NCBI GenBank assembly: GCA_951813045.1
Contig: CATOTF010000002.1
Span: 4,154,001 to 4,218,000 of the forward strand
DNA length: 64,000 nucleotides
Source: an uncultured Rhizobiaceae bacterium
Lineage (GTDB): Bacteria > Pseudomonadota > Alphaproteobacteria > Rhizobiales > Rhizobiaceae
Direction of reading: 5' to 3'
Shown here: in pieces, positions 8,659 to 18,388 of the stretch
Position numbering within the stretch: position 1 is the first letter of the stretch
Layout of the letters: every line of letters begins with the position of its first letter
The notes under the pieces: generated by a model
What the model was told of the DNA's origin: nothing
The model's input: only the letters and a program-made list of their open reading frames with translations
The model's database searches: none
Made by a program: the position numbers and the translations under genes

Positions 8659-11600
8659 CAGGCTTCATCACCGTCTTCTGCAACAGCCCATTCCTTGACC
8701 CGTGCAAGATGGTCATAATCACTCGTCCAACTTTTGTTGGATTCTCCCTTGGCCTTTGAACGGTAATCTTTATCCGGCTTACGGTAGGTTTGGACTAAAC
8801 TGGCAAGGCGATTCCATGCATCTTCACCCAACTGTGCCGCATCGGCCTTTTTGTCGGCGTCATCGCCAATGAAATCTACCTGAAGCTCATCGTCGGGGCG
8901 AAGTCGAATGTACCCAAGGGCGGAAGCTTCGCCTTTCAGCTCATCACCGAATGCACCTCTCACAGCCATTGCGGCCTCCAGTGAAAGTTGTGGTGCTTTT
9001 GCGTCCCTGACATGTTGAGCCGACGGATAATTGCCAGTCTTATAATCAAATAGGACGAGAGATCCGTCATCAAGGCGGTCAATTCTGTCGGCGCGACCGC
9101 GAAGATAAAACCCATCTAATCCGTCATCGGTTTTTCCTGAAAGCTCCACATGAATGGATCGGGTGAGCGGTTTATGCTGCCGGTGCCAGATAAGAAAATT
9201 ACTGGCGATTGTTTTAAACCTTGGCCACCAGAGCGCCGCATACTCGCGGGGGATGTTAGCCGTATTGAAATGATGCTCGGCGATGTTGAGCAATTGTTCC
9301 AGCGCATCATCGTCGTCAATCGAGGGGACGGTTGATACGAATTCTTCCAAAATATCGTGGTATAATGTCCCCCGTTCACGGGCATCAGCCTCGCGAAGAA
9401 GGGGCTCTAATGCATCCAATTTCAAAATATGTTTTGCGTAAATGGCATAGGGATCCTCGATCCAGGTTTCTATCTCCGTGATGGACAGTCCTGTTGGCCG
9501 AACATCAACGGGTGGAATCGGTCTGGGTTGATTTACGGGGGCAGCAGGTTGCTCACCGGTATCCATTTGGCGGGCCCAATCGAGAAACACCTGTCCCCTT
9601 GTTCGCATGTTCTCGCACGCATGTTCTCCTGCAACAATCAACAACCGTTGCACCCACCTTGAGGCAACAGATGGCGCATCGTTGCTTTTCAATGAACGTG
9701 TCAGAACAACATCGCTTGTGCCCATCATCATTTGAAAGTCATGGGCCGCGAGGCCGGTGCGCCTTTCCGGTGTCGGCAAGCCAATGGCCTGTTTCATGGG
9801 TCGGGAAAGGAATGGGTCATTGCGGGCAGTTGCCGGCCATGAATTTTCGTTAAGCCCACCTAGAACGACCCGGTCAAAGGATTGAAGCCGGGCTTCCAGT
9901 GGTCCCAATATGGACACACGCGCGTGGGTTTTACCAACCGGGCGCGCCACAATCTGCGCAATCAAGGCGTCAAAAATGTTGGGCCATTCCCCACGCTCAA
10001 TCGTCAACTGGGGGTCGACGCCCAGCAATTCGGTCAATGTCCGGGCGAGCTCTTTGCCGTTGTCGGTTCCGTATAGTTCGGTGAGATCACCCTGTTGATT
10101 TTGTGCAACCTGTTCAAGGGTCGAAATTGTTTCGCGAATAAGCGTGTTAAAACTGGCTGTACTGCTTATTTCACTTGGAAGTTCAAATTCTGCAAAAATT
10201 GAATCCAGCCTTTGAACCAGCCAGTTAAGATCTGACCAGTCTTCGGGCGAAAAGCGTTTTAGCGAGCGGTGATTTCGGCCTTTTAAACTCACTACCTTAT
10301 TGTGAATTTCTGTAAACCGAGCATGATACTCACCGGCTATTGGCATCGAGATTGAGCCACGTAACATTGCCAGCTCAAACAGGCGAGCCGCATGACGAGC
10401 TTTAAAAGCGTTTCCACCAAATAGGGAATTTGGGTGTTTGAGAAGGCTGATCAGAGCGATTGGATCAGGCTCTTCATAGGCGACCTTCAACAACAGGCGG
10501 ACAAAACGACCTTCTGATGTATTACGGAGAGGTTGACCACCAGAATCATCGACATCTATTCCAAAGCGCCGCATTTCAGCGCTAACCCGGCGAGCGAGGT
10601 TACGGTCCGGTGTAACCAGAGCTGCGGTTTTTCCCTCGCCGTTAAGGGTTTCCCGTAGAGCCAAGGCAATCGCGAGTGCTTCTTCGCGCTCCCCTTTCGC
10701 TTCAATCAAGCTTACCCGTTCAAGCGCTTGCTGCCGTTGGTTGTCCATCAGCCGGTTAGAAAAATCCTGCCAGTGTCCGGTGGAATGGGATGGACGCAGT
10801 GCCTCGCTCACGATCTGTTCGCGGATGCGAAGTATTGGGGATTTATCGCTAAAGTTGGCGGGCAGGTTGGGAATGGCGGCCATGGAGCGATCGGTGCCCA
10901 AATGATTCAGTAGCCGTTTTAAACCATATTGCGGATGGCCAGGTGCTGTTCCATCATCATTTTGATCATTATCCGGCAGGTCAATTTTAGCCCAGACTTC
11001 GTCTTCCATATCTCGGTCGAGCCCCGGCAAAACAACCGCGCCGTTATCCATATGGGATATGACTTTCAGAAGATGTGCTGTGGCCGGTATCGAACCGGTT
11101 GAACCGGCGGCGATAACCGGTCCGTTGCTGCCTTTGCTTTCATATAAATCTGCATAGGCCCGCAGATTACGCGTTCTGGAAACCGACACATCCTGCAACC
11201 CTCTTTCGAGCAGGATATTTGGCCAGACCGATGTTGCGATTTTCAAAAATTCAAGTGTCAACTGCCACCATTGGGCATGGTCTAACGGTACAAGATCGTT
11301 AAGAGATTTCCAGTCTGCTTCCTCAGTAGCAACGGTGTCCATGAGTTGTGCGAGATCAGCGGCAAACCGCACCGCGTCTCCAAGGGAAGAAGGAATGACG
11401 ATATCGGCGCCGCCAAACAATGCCTTTTGTTCAGGATTGAGGGATTCAGCCCAAGCAAAGACCAGTCGCGATAATATGAGCTGCCGCTCAATCGGGTTAA
11501 TCGTTGCTTTCGTCGATGGAACATCCGGATAACCGCCGTTGGTGAATGTCAATTCATCGTCGTCCGCCTCACCCAGCGCGCGGATAGTTGGTAATATCGT

Positions 11601-11813
11601 TGCCACGCCATCGAACTGCGATACGAATTCACTTGTCAGGGAACGCACAGCACGGCGGGTTGGTACCCAGATTGTGGCACTTGCAAGAGCTAACGGGTTG
11701 TCGCGGGGGGCAAACCCGGCCACCAATTGACCCTCCAGCAAGGCCTCCACAAGAGTGGGGATAAACGTTGCTCCAGGTGGAATTGATGTGATATTGGGCT
11801 CAGCCCGTTTCAT
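8658..11813 (-). CDS. addB: Double-strand break repair protein AddB
   Basis: Partner of AddA, 1051 residues. The N-terminus (IPPGATFIPTLVEALL) aligns with the place of a Walker A motif but lacks the GKT. The C-terminal nuclease domain is visible as GRADRIDRLDDGSLVLFDYKTG, with the D and the DYK catalytic residues. I see only one cysteine in the whole protein, so the four-cysteine Fe-S cluster of Bacillus AddB is absent; alphaproteobacterial AddB proteins form a separate branch. Its start overlaps the murU stop by 4 bases (ATGA) and its stop overlaps addA. Confidence 0.93.
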   Translation of the reverse strand: MKRAEPNITSIPPGATFIPTLVEALLEGQLVAGFAPRDNPLALASATIWVPTRRAVRSLTSEFVSQFDGVATILPTIRALGEADDDELTFTNGGYPDVPSTKATINPIERQLILSRLVFAWAESLNPEQKALFGGADIVIPSSLGDAVRFAADLAQLMDTVATEEADWKSLNDLVPLDHAQWWQLTLEFLKIATSVWPNILLERGLQDVSVSRTRNLRAYADLYESKGSNGPVIAAGSTGSIPATAHLLKVISHMDNGAVVLPGLDRDMEDEVWAKIDLPDNDQNDDGTAPGHPQYGLKRLLNHLGTDRSMAAIPNLPANFSDKSPILRIREQIVSEALRPSHSTGHWQDFSNRLMDNQRQQALERVSLIEAKGEREEALAIALALRETLNGEGKTAALVTPDRNLARRVSAEMRRFGIDVDDSGGQPLRNTSEGRFVRLLLKVAYEEPDPIALISLLKHPNSLFGGNAFKARHAARLFELAMLRGSISMPIAGEYHARFTEIHNKVVSLKGRNHRSLKRFSPEDWSDLNWLVQRLDSIFAEFELPSEISSTASFNTLIRETISTLEQVAQNQQGDLTELYGTDNGKELARTLTELLGVDPQLTIERGEWPNIFDALIAQIVARPVGKTHARVSILGPLEARLQSFDRVVLGGLNENSWPATARNDPFLSRPMKQAIGLPTPERRTGLAAHDFQMMMGTSDVVLTRSLKSNDAPSVASRWVQRLLIVAGEHACENMRTRGQVFLDWARQMDTGEQPAAPVNQPRPIPPVDVRPTGLSITEIETWIEDPYAIYAKHILKLDALEPLLREADARERGTLYHDILEEFVSTVPSIDDDDALEQLLNIAEHHFNTANIPREYAALWWPRFKTIASNFLIWHRQHKPLTRSIHVELSGKTDDGLDGFYLRGRADRIDRLDDGSLVLFDYKTGNYPSAQHVRDAKAPQLSLEAAMAVRGAFGDELKGEASALGYIRLRPDDELQVDFIGDDADKKADAAQLGEDAWNRLASLVQTYRKPDKDYRSKAKGESNKSWTSDYDHLARVKEWAVAEDGDEA

Positions 11814-12556
11814 ACCGCCTTGTCCAGTTGGTAAGCCGATATTGCATCCTGCGCATCATCAATTGCCTGCGGTGTGCCCACATGCAGCCATAAGCCATCC
11901 AGCACATAACCGAACAAACGGTTTTCGCTTATCGCATCATCAAACAACCGGTTCAAAGAGAATTTCCTGTCCTTGATCGCGTTTAGTTTTTCTGCCCGTG
12001 CAATAATCGCTCCAGCGTAGATATAGGGCGCTGTTTCCCTGTCACCACGGCGGGTCAGATGACCGGCGCCATCGGCAAAAAAATCACCTTGCCCGTCAAA
12101 TCCGACCGCTTCTTCCCGGCGAGCCAGCAGCAGGGCCATATCCATGGATTTTTCGTCCCAGAAATTCCGCATCGCTCCGATGGTGGAGGGTCCGGCATCC
12201 AGCCAAAATGAATCCGCATTCAAAATAAAAAATGGTCCATCTGGAAAACCCTTAATGGCCTTTTTCACCCCGCCACCGGAATCGAGAAGCTCGTTGCGTT
12301 CATCGGAAATTGATATATTGGATGATGTACGTTGGCCCACATGGCTTTCAATTTGATCCGCCAGATAGTGAACATTGATAACGGTGTTTTTAACGCCACC
12401 CTTTTCCAGAGCATCCAAAGCGTGGTCAAGTAAGGTTTTACCCGCCACTTCTATCAGCGGTTTGGGGACTGAAGCGGTAATCGGTCGCATCCGCGTTCCA
12501 AGCCCGGCAGCCAGAATCATTGCCCGATCAATATTAGCACTGGGTTTGTTGCCCAT
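11810..12556 (-). CDS. murU: Nucleotidyltransferase, probable N-acetylmuramate-1-phosphate uridylyltransferase
   Basis: A 248-residue sugar-nucleotide transferase with the N-terminal signature AAGLGTRMRPIT, then VPKPLIEVAGKTLLDH (the lysine contacts phosphate), and NADSFW as the metal-binding aspartate motif. The family also includes glucose-1-phosphate enzymes. Its place 19 bases after an AmgK-type kinase argues for MurU, which makes UDP-MurNAc from MurNAc-1-phosphate in the AmgK-MurU cell-wall recycling route that bypasses de novo, fosfomycin-sensitive synthesis. The function is from family and context; the gene order is seen directly. Confidence 0.82.
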   Translation of the reverse strand: MGNKPSANIDRAMILAAGLGTRMRPITASVPKPLIEVAGKTLLDHALDALEKGGVKNTVINVHYLADQIESHVGQRTSSNISISDERNELLDSGGGVKKAIKGFPDGPFFILNADSFWLDAGPSTIGAMRNFWDEKSMDMALLLARREEAVGFDGQGDFFADGAGHLTRRGDRETAPYIYAGAIIARAEKLNAIKDRKFSLNRLFDDAISENRLFGYVLDGLWLHVGTPQAIDDAQDAISAYQLDKAV

Positions 12557-12575
12557 CTTAGCGAATCGTCTTTAT

Positions 12576-14078
12576 TTAGCTGACTTTGAAAATACTGTTT
12601 ACCCAGGCACGATATTGCGCAAGTGCGGGATGGGTTAGCGAGCGTTTTAAGTAGGTTTCAATACGGGGAAGGTGTTTGAGATAATTATGTTTCCCGTCCC
12701 GTTTAGAAAGGCGAACAAATATGCCCAGCAGTTTGGTTGCCCGCTCAGCTGTCATAATCGCATAAGCCTCACGAAACGTTGGCTCGTCTAATTCGTTGCG
12801 ACAAGCGCAATAGTGGTCGACAAGTTGTTGTTCCAACTCCGCGCTCACATCAACCCTGGCGTCCTGTGCGATGGATGCGACGTCATAGGCTGTTGGGCCG
12901 ATGAGTGCGTCCTGGAAGTCGATAAGACCTGTGCGGTCACTCCCCTGTGAACCTTCCATCCATATGATGTTGGGTGAATGAAAATCCCGCAGCAAAAGGC
13001 TGTGCTCGTGTTGCTGTAAAATATTGGCCAGACCGGTCCAGATATCAACAAAACTTTGATATGCGGAATCGGAAAGAGGCTTCCCCAAGACATGTGGCGC
13101 ATACCATTGCGGTGTTAAATCAACCTCGATCAAAATCGCAGAAGGATCAAATGGCGGAACGATATGTTTTTTGCCACTACCCAGATCGATATCAAATTTC
13201 CAATCCTGTTCATGCATTCGCGCCAGCGTTTCAACACTTGCTAAATATCGCTCGGAAATGGGTTTGCGTTCGCTATCGATGATCAGGCCATTACCCAGAT
13301 TCTCAATCAGTAAAAGGCCGCTATCGAGGTCTTGGGCAAATATCTTGGGCACCCTGAAACCATTGTTTTCCAATATCTTCGCCACACCGACGAATGCACT
13401 GACGTTTTCAGCGAGCTTTGCAATCTTGCTATAGGGCATGCCCTCACGAATGGGAGGGCCATCCGGCTGTTCCGGCGCATTCATTAAAATAACTGCGTCG
13501 TGTCGAGGCTCGCATTGGGGCGTTATTGTCTCGTAGGAACGGGTGGATGCATCCCCGGTTAACGGCGTTCGAAGGCTATCCGCGTGGCTGTTTGTATCCA
13601 GAAACTCTCTGATTTGCAGGCTTCGTTCCATACGATGCATTGCAGAGTCGCTACCCCTGATCTCAAAATCTCTCTTGTCGCCAGACCTGATACCTATTGT
13701 AATCTCGAGGGATGGAGTTGGCAGTTGCCCTTGAGCCTTTTGTGGCCACTCTACAATAGCCATACCTGTATCCAGAGCTTCTTCGATCCCGAGTTCCTGT
13801 AATTCGTCCGGGTGTTCAAGCCGGTAAAGATCAAGATGTGCAAGCGATCCAAATGGCAAGCCCTCGTAGCTTTGTAAAAGCGTAAATGTGGGGCTTGGTA
13901 CCTCCGCGTGCGCATCGCCAAGACCGGCTCGAATAAGGGCGCGAACCAATGTTGTTTTGCCTGCACCCAAATCGCCGCTTAGCGTTACGAGATCGCCGGG
14001 TGTAAGGGCCATTGCCAAGCTCTCGGCGAATTGCGCTGTTTCGCATTCATCTTGGCTGTGAAATATCAACTGAGACAC
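12576..14078 (-). CDS. Fusion of TsaE (tRNA t6A ATPase) and AmgK-like sugar kinase
   Basis: Two enzymes in one 500-residue chain. Residues about 1-150 are TsaE, the ATPase needed for the t6A37 tRNA modification: P-loop GDLGAGKTTLVRAL, SPTFTLLQ, and HLDLYRL. Residues about 165-500 are an aminoglycoside-phosphotransferase-fold kinase with the catalytic loop RDFHSPNIIW and the metal site LIDFQDA, matching AmgK, the anomeric MurNAc/GlcNAc kinase. This fusion is known in Rhizobiales. The start is a GTG. The gene lies 10 bases after the histidine kinase and 19 before murU. TsaB, another t6A partner, is encoded at about 54 kb. Confidence 0.93.
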   Translation of the reverse strand: MSQLIFHSQDECETAQFAESLAMALTPGDLVTLSGDLGAGKTTLVRALIRAGLGDAHAEVPSPTFTLLQSYEGLPFGSLAHLDLYRLEHPDELQELGIEEALDTGMAIVEWPQKAQGQLPTPSLEITIGIRSGDKRDFEIRGSDSAMHRMERSLQIREFLDTNSHADSLRTPLTGDASTRSYETITPQCEPRHDAVILMNAPEQPDGPPIREGMPYSKIAKLAENVSAFVGVAKILENNGFRVPKIFAQDLDSGLLLIENLGNGLIIDSERKPISERYLASVETLARMHEQDWKFDIDLGSGKKHIVPPFDPSAILIEVDLTPQWYAPHVLGKPLSDSAYQSFVDIWTGLANILQQHEHSLLLRDFHSPNIIWMEGSQGSDRTGLIDFQDALIGPTAYDVASIAQDARVDVSAELEQQLVDHYCACRNELDEPTFREAYAIMTAERATKLLGIFVRLSKRDGKHNYLKHLPRIETYLKRSLTHPALAQYRAWVNSIFKVS

Positions 14079-14088
14079 GTTGGCGTTA

Positions 14089-16611
14089 CTACTGTGCTGC
14101 TTCTCTGGCGGGCGTTGTGTCAGCTTCCGGCATCAATGGAAACGTGCAAACAAAACAGGCGCCTTGCGTAATTGTGTCATCCAGCTCCAAGGTTCCGCCG
14201 TGTAGTTTGATCAACGAACGGGCAATGGACAAGCCAAGCCCGGCCCCTCGACGCCCGGTGCCATGCGACTGGCTGTTGAAACGCTCGAACAGAGTGCCCC
14301 TTAATTCTTCGGGAATACCGGGGCCGGAATCAGTTATCCGTAAAATAACGGCATTATTCTCGACTTCGCTTTCCATCATCACATTACTGTTTTCTGGGGA
14401 AAAGCTTATCGCGTTGGACAGGAGGTTAAACAGAATTTGTTGAACCCGGGATGCGTCGGCAACGAAATGGTTAGTGTTTTGAGATGTATGGCCTTGCTTG
14501 ATGTTTAATGTAATGCGTTTTTCCTGAAGCATATCCGCTACACTTCTGGCAGCAGCGCGCATCGTTTCCTTGATCTTAATTTGCTGCAGATCGAGTTCCA
14601 TAATTCCAGCATCGACGGTTGCCAGGTCCAACAAATTATCCACCAATGCGTGCAAGACGTTCGATGATGAGGCGATATGCCCGATATATTCGGCCTGCTT
14701 TTCGTTCAGTGGTCCGAGCGCCCGTTGATCGAGCATTTCCGCAAAACCCTTGATATTTGTAAGCGGTGTGCGGAATTCATATGATACATGTTCAATAAAT
14801 GCATTTTTAAGATGCTGCGCCGCTTCAAGGGCTTCATTTCGCTCTTTTAAGGTGTGTTCAAGATTCACGCTGTCTGTGATATCCGCAAAACTGAGAAGGG
14901 TCTGGCCGTTGGGAAGCGGAACCAGAGCGTAATCCAACACTTTTCCTGCCACGAGCTGCATCCGGCCACTTTGTGTAGTGCGGGCATCAAGAACGCCGGT
15001 AATGTTTGTACTGAAATCATCCCACAGCGATGCATCTTCCATGAAGCTGCGGCAATGCGCAGTAAGTTGAGCAATTGGTGTTTCCGCCGCAACCTGTTCG
15101 TCTTCCAGCTCCCAGAGCTTCTGGAAAGACGGGTTTGACAATTTCAGACGACCGTCCGGCGTAAACACGGCGATTGCTTCTGAAAGATTATCCAGCGTCT
15201 CGCCCTGCACCTGCGTCATGGCAATGTAACGGCTTTCCATGGCCAGTTGCTCGGTGATGTTTTCAAAAACCCAGGTTACTCCGCCCTGTTTTTGAGGTGT
15301 TGCCACGACCCGCAAGGTACGGCCGTCCGGTAAATGCCACCAATGTTCTTCCGGTTGTGTCGCTTCATAGACACTGAGAAGTTCATTGCGCCATTTGGTA
15401 AAGTCAGGCTGCTCGGCAATCTTCTTGGCGTCCCGCAATGCGTCGAACAATTGACCATTGTCGGGCTCACCCTCAAGTAAACCTCCTTCAAGTTGCCAGA
15501 GGTTTTCAAAGGCCTGATTATGAAATGTGAGGTGGCGTTTGTCGTCGAATATGGCAACCGCAGTAGCCAGTTGATTCATGGTTTGGGCATGACTTTCAAG
15601 TGTTCTGCGTAAATTGGCCTGGACGTCCTCAACTTCACTCATATCAACGGCAAGACCAGCGGAGCCCCCTTCATAGGCTACTTCGCTTACATCCATCATG
15701 CGACGGTCACCGGATACAGTTGTTGGTAATCTGCCGTTGAAATTACTTACGGCAGTGTCTTGCCGACCTTCCTGGTGTTTCGTTATTATTTTCTTACGGT
15801 CGCCGGCATCCAGCAAATGGCTGTTATCCTGGCACGCCTTGTCGAGGGATTCAGCGTCAACCGCGTTGATATAGGCACCGTTCGCCCAAGTCAGTTGATC
15901 GGATGCATCCCGCAACCAGACTGGAAACGGTATCGATTCCAGCAAAGATTTCATCGTATCGGTTGTTTGCATCAGTCGGGTATGCTGAGTCTCAAGTGAA
16001 GCGAGTGCTGCGCGGTCACCACTTAAACCGATAAACCGGACAAATGCATGGGAGCCGGAAGTTCGCCCCTGAACCTCTATCACCAGACCCGATTTTGTTT
16101 CGACAGTCAGATCAAATGCTTCAGCGCGTTGACGCAGACGGCTGACCGCATGCTCAAACGACTGGGCAGATTGAGGCGTCATCCATGTGCCGAACCCTAT
16201 AAATTGTTCCGGAGCGGCGGGTGCGCCCGTATTGGGCGGTAAATTACCGCGGCAGACGGGCGCTCCGTCCAGTGTTTCCCATATCACGACCCTCTGGTCC
16301 GGTACATCCAGCAGTGCCTGCGCCCGTTCGTGTCGCGCTTTAAGGTCGGCCAACTCCAGTGCTGAGGCCCGGTTGTTTTCTTCAAGCTGGCGCCGCTCAC
16401 GTATGAGCCATGTCGCAGACCACATGGCAAAGGCGAATGCGCCGACAAAGATTATCAGCATGGTTCCGCTGCTAGCGACGCGTTGATCGGGAATGAAATC
16501 GATTATCGAAGTGGATTGAGCTGACGCTGATGCTGCGGTCATAAATATGCCGACAGGTGACAAGGTTGCTGAGCGAAATATGTTGGCAATGATACTGCGC
16601 GACAGGCCCAT
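14089..16611 (-). CDS. Membrane-anchored multi-PAS sensor histidine kinase
   Basis: An 840-residue sensor kinase. A transmembrane helix sits at about residue 48-68 after a hydrophobic N-terminus. Several PAS-like regions follow; one contains LLESIPFPVWLRDASDQLTW and another AIAVFTPDGRLKLSNPSFQ. The dimerisation box is FIEHVSYEFRTPL with the phosphorylated histidine at 608. The ATPase domain shows ILFNLLSNAISFSP (N box), DSGPGIPEE (G1) and GAGLGLSI (G2). No response regulator is adjacent. It is the first gene of the minus-strand unit running into tsaE-amgK, an arrangement also seen in rhizobia. The signal is unknown. Confidence 0.88.
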   Translation of the reverse strand: MGLSRSIIANIFRSATLSPVGIFMTAASASAQSTSIIDFIPDQRVASSGTMLIIFVGAFAFAMWSATWLIRERRQLEENNRASALELADLKARHERAQALLDVPDQRVVIWETLDGAPVCRGNLPPNTGAPAAPEQFIGFGTWMTPQSAQSFEHAVSRLRQRAEAFDLTVETKSGLVIEVQGRTSGSHAFVRFIGLSGDRAALASLETQHTRLMQTTDTMKSLLESIPFPVWLRDASDQLTWANGAYINAVDAESLDKACQDNSHLLDAGDRKKIITKHQEGRQDTAVSNFNGRLPTTVSGDRRMMDVSEVAYEGGSAGLAVDMSEVEDVQANLRRTLESHAQTMNQLATAVAIFDDKRHLTFHNQAFENLWQLEGGLLEGEPDNGQLFDALRDAKKIAEQPDFTKWRNELLSVYEATQPEEHWWHLPDGRTLRVVATPQKQGGVTWVFENITEQLAMESRYIAMTQVQGETLDNLSEAIAVFTPDGRLKLSNPSFQKLWELEDEQVAAETPIAQLTAHCRSFMEDASLWDDFSTNITGVLDARTTQSGRMQLVAGKVLDYALVPLPNGQTLLSFADITDSVNLEHTLKERNEALEAAQHLKNAFIEHVSYEFRTPLTNIKGFAEMLDQRALGPLNEKQAEYIGHIASSSNVLHALVDNLLDLATVDAGIMELDLQQIKIKETMRAAARSVADMLQEKRITLNIKQGHTSQNTNHFVADASRVQQILFNLLSNAISFSPENSNVMMESEVENNAVILRITDSGPGIPEELRGTLFERFNSQSHGTGRRGAGLGLSIARSLIKLHGGTLELDDTITQGACFVCTFPLMPEADTTPAREAAQ

Positions 16612-16798
16612 GTGTTCGTTTCGCCAGATTACGGTCCGAACACGCTACAGGGACCTGTTGTTGTCAATATAAACGGCGTGTTGTGCACGCTGATTCGTTT
16701 CAATTTAACGCACCTGTGAATCCGGCGCGAGGGGCACAAAACGAAAACGGACGCACACCGGCAAAGATGTACGACCGTGGTAACTTTTTTATGGTAAA

Positions 16799-16822
16799 CG
16801 CGGGGTTAACACTTGCCCCGCG
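16799..16822 (-). terminator. Probable terminator after ahcY
   Basis: A 7-bp stem CGCGGGG/CCCCGCG with a 10-base loop, located 12 bases past the ahcY stop. On the minus strand it is followed only by TTTACC, so the U-tract is short and termination may be partial. Confidence 0.5.
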
Positions 16823-16833
16823 CTGGTATGTTT

Positions 16834-18225
16834 TTAGTAACGGTAGTGTTCTGGCTTATAAGGTCCATCGACGGAAACGCCGATATAGTCAGCCTGTTCA
16901 GTTTCCAGTTCCGTCAGCTTCACACCAATCTTGGCAAGGTGCAGGCGTGCAACCTTCTCATCAAGGTGCTTGGGAAGGATGTAAACTTCGTTGTTGTACT
17001 CATCCCCCTTGGTCCAAAGCTCAATCTGGGCCAGAACCTGATTGGTGAAAGATGCAGACATTACGAAAGACGGGTGACCTGTAGCGTTACCAAGGTTCAA
17101 CAGACGGCCCTGTGACAACAGGATCATGCGGTTGCCTGATGGCATTTCATACATATCCACTTGGTCTTTGATGTTTGTCATTTTCAAATTGCTCAGGTTT
17201 GCGACCTGAATTTCATTATCAAAGTGGCCGATGTTGCCGACAATCGCCATGTCTTTCATTGCGCGCATGTGTTCGATGCGGATAATGTCTTTGTTACCGG
17301 TTGTTGTGACAAAGATATCAGCGTCCGCAACGGCATCTTCAAGAGTGGTAACCTCGAAACCGTCCATTGCAGCCTGAAGGGCGCAAATTGGGTCGATTTC
17401 TGTCACTTTGACGCGGGCGCCAGCGCCACGAAGGGATGCAGCAGACCCCTTGCCAACGTCGCCATATCCGCAAACAACGGCAGTTTTACCAGCCATCATG
17501 GTGTCGGTTGCGCGGCGGATACCGTCGACCAGAGATTCTTTACAACCATATTTATTATCGAATTTCGATTTTGTGACTGAATCGTTGACGTTGATCGCCG
17601 GGAAAGGGAGCTGACCCTGCTTATGCAGATCGTAAAGACGGTGAACGCCAGTCGTGGTTTCTTCTGATACGCCTTGAATATCATCACGGGTTTTCGTGAA
17701 CCAACCGGGGCTTGCTTCCATCCGTTTCTTGATCTGCGCCTTAATCACCTCTTCCTCCTCGGAAGAAGGGACAGGAATGATATCTTCACCGGCTTCAGCA
17801 CGTGCGCCTAAAAGAACGTAAAGTGTGGCATCGCCACCATCGTCGAGAATAAGGTTTGCCCCTTCCGGGAACATGAAAGACCGATCAAGATAATCCCAAT
17901 GCTCTTCCAGCGATTGACCTTTGATGGCGAACACCGGGACGCCCGACGCTGCGATTGCGGATGCGGCATGGTCTTGTGTTGAATAGATATTACAGGATGC
18001 CCAGCGCACATCCGCGCCCAATGCAACAAGCGTTTCAATCAAAACAGCTGTCTGGATTGTCATGTGCAAAGAACCGACAATGCGTGAGCCTTTAAGTGGC
18101 TTGCTATCACCAAACTCCTCGCGAAGCGCCATCAGGCCTGGCATTTCTGTTTCTGCAATATCCAGTTCCTTGCGGCCAAAGTCAGCAAGCGCAATATCTT
18201 TTACGATGTAATCGTTGTCAGCCAT
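16834..18225 (-). CDS. ahcY: Adenosylhomocysteinase
   Basis: Splits S-adenosylhomocysteine into adenosine and homocysteine, clearing the by-product of methyltransferases. The 463-residue protein has the NAD-binding motif [18 protein letters not shown] near residue 225, the substrate-site stretch [17 protein letters not shown], and the typical C-terminus [16 protein letters not shown] lies 8 bases before the ATG. The 5' leader holds a possible pseudoknot, listed separately. Metabolically it connects with metZ (homocysteine supply) and perhaps with the PfkB kinase (adenosine salvage), both in this window. Confidence 0.97.
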   Translation of the reverse strand: MADNDYIVKDIALADFGRKELDIAETEMPGLMALREEFGDSKPLKGSRIVGSLHMTIQTAVLIETLVALGADVRWASCNIYSTQDHAASAIAASGVPVFAIKGQSLEEHWDYLDRSFMFPEGANLILDDGGDATLYVLLGARAEAGEDIIPVPSSEEEEVIKAQIKKRMEASPGWFTKTRDDIQGVSEETTTGVHRLYDLHKQGQLPFPAINVNDSVTKSKFDNKYGCKESLVDGIRRATDTMMAGKTAVVCGYGDVGKGSAASLRGAGARVKVTEIDPICALQAAMDGFEVTTLEDAVADADIFVTTTGNKDIIRIEHMRAMKDMAIVGNIGHFDNEIQVANLSNLKMTNIKDQVDMYEMPSGNRMILLSQGRLLNLGNATGHPSFVMSASFTNQVLAQIELWTKGDEYNNEVYILPKHLDEKVARLHLAKIGVKLTELETEQADYIGVSVDGPYKPEHYRY

Positions 18226-18265
18226 GATGGCATCCTCGTTTCAGGGTGTTGTTCGGGTAGTTATT

Positions 18266-18302
18266 AGCAAGCAAAGCTATGCGCAGGCGTCTTGCTACGC
18301 AT
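18266..18302 (-). promoter_or_regulatory. Possible H-type pseudoknot in the ahcY leader
   Basis: In the minus-strand RNA the order is AUGCG, U, AGCAAG, seven bases, CGCAU, seven bases, CUUGCU. AUGCG pairs with CGCAU (5 bp), and AGCAAG, inside that loop, pairs with CUUGCU (6 bp) outside it, which is the topology of an H-type pseudoknot. It ends 40 bases before the ahcY start. I could not match it to the SAH, SAM-II or SAM/SAH riboswitch consensus sequences I know. Short stems of this size can arise by chance. Confidence 0.3.
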
Positions 18303-18339
18303 ATTTGGCGGCGGTTTAGCAGTCATTTTTGAAAAGCAC

Positions 18340-18371
18340 AAGAGGACATAAAGAAATGTTTATGTCCTCTT
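18340..18371 (-). terminator. Strong hairpin after yidC
   Basis: A perfect 13-bp stem AAGAGGACATAAA/TTTATGTCCTCTT with a 6-base loop, starting 18 bases beyond the yidC stop. On the minus strand it is followed by GTGCTTTTC rather than a clean T-run, so it may act as an imperfect terminator or an mRNA-stabilising 3' end. Confidence 0.6.
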
Positions 18372-18388
18372 ATTTGGCATGAATTATG

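Noticed and set aside
18226-18370. A known SAH, SAM-II or SAM/SAH riboswitch before ahcY
   Set aside because: I looked for the conserved blocks of each and found none; only the possible pseudoknot remains and is reported separately.
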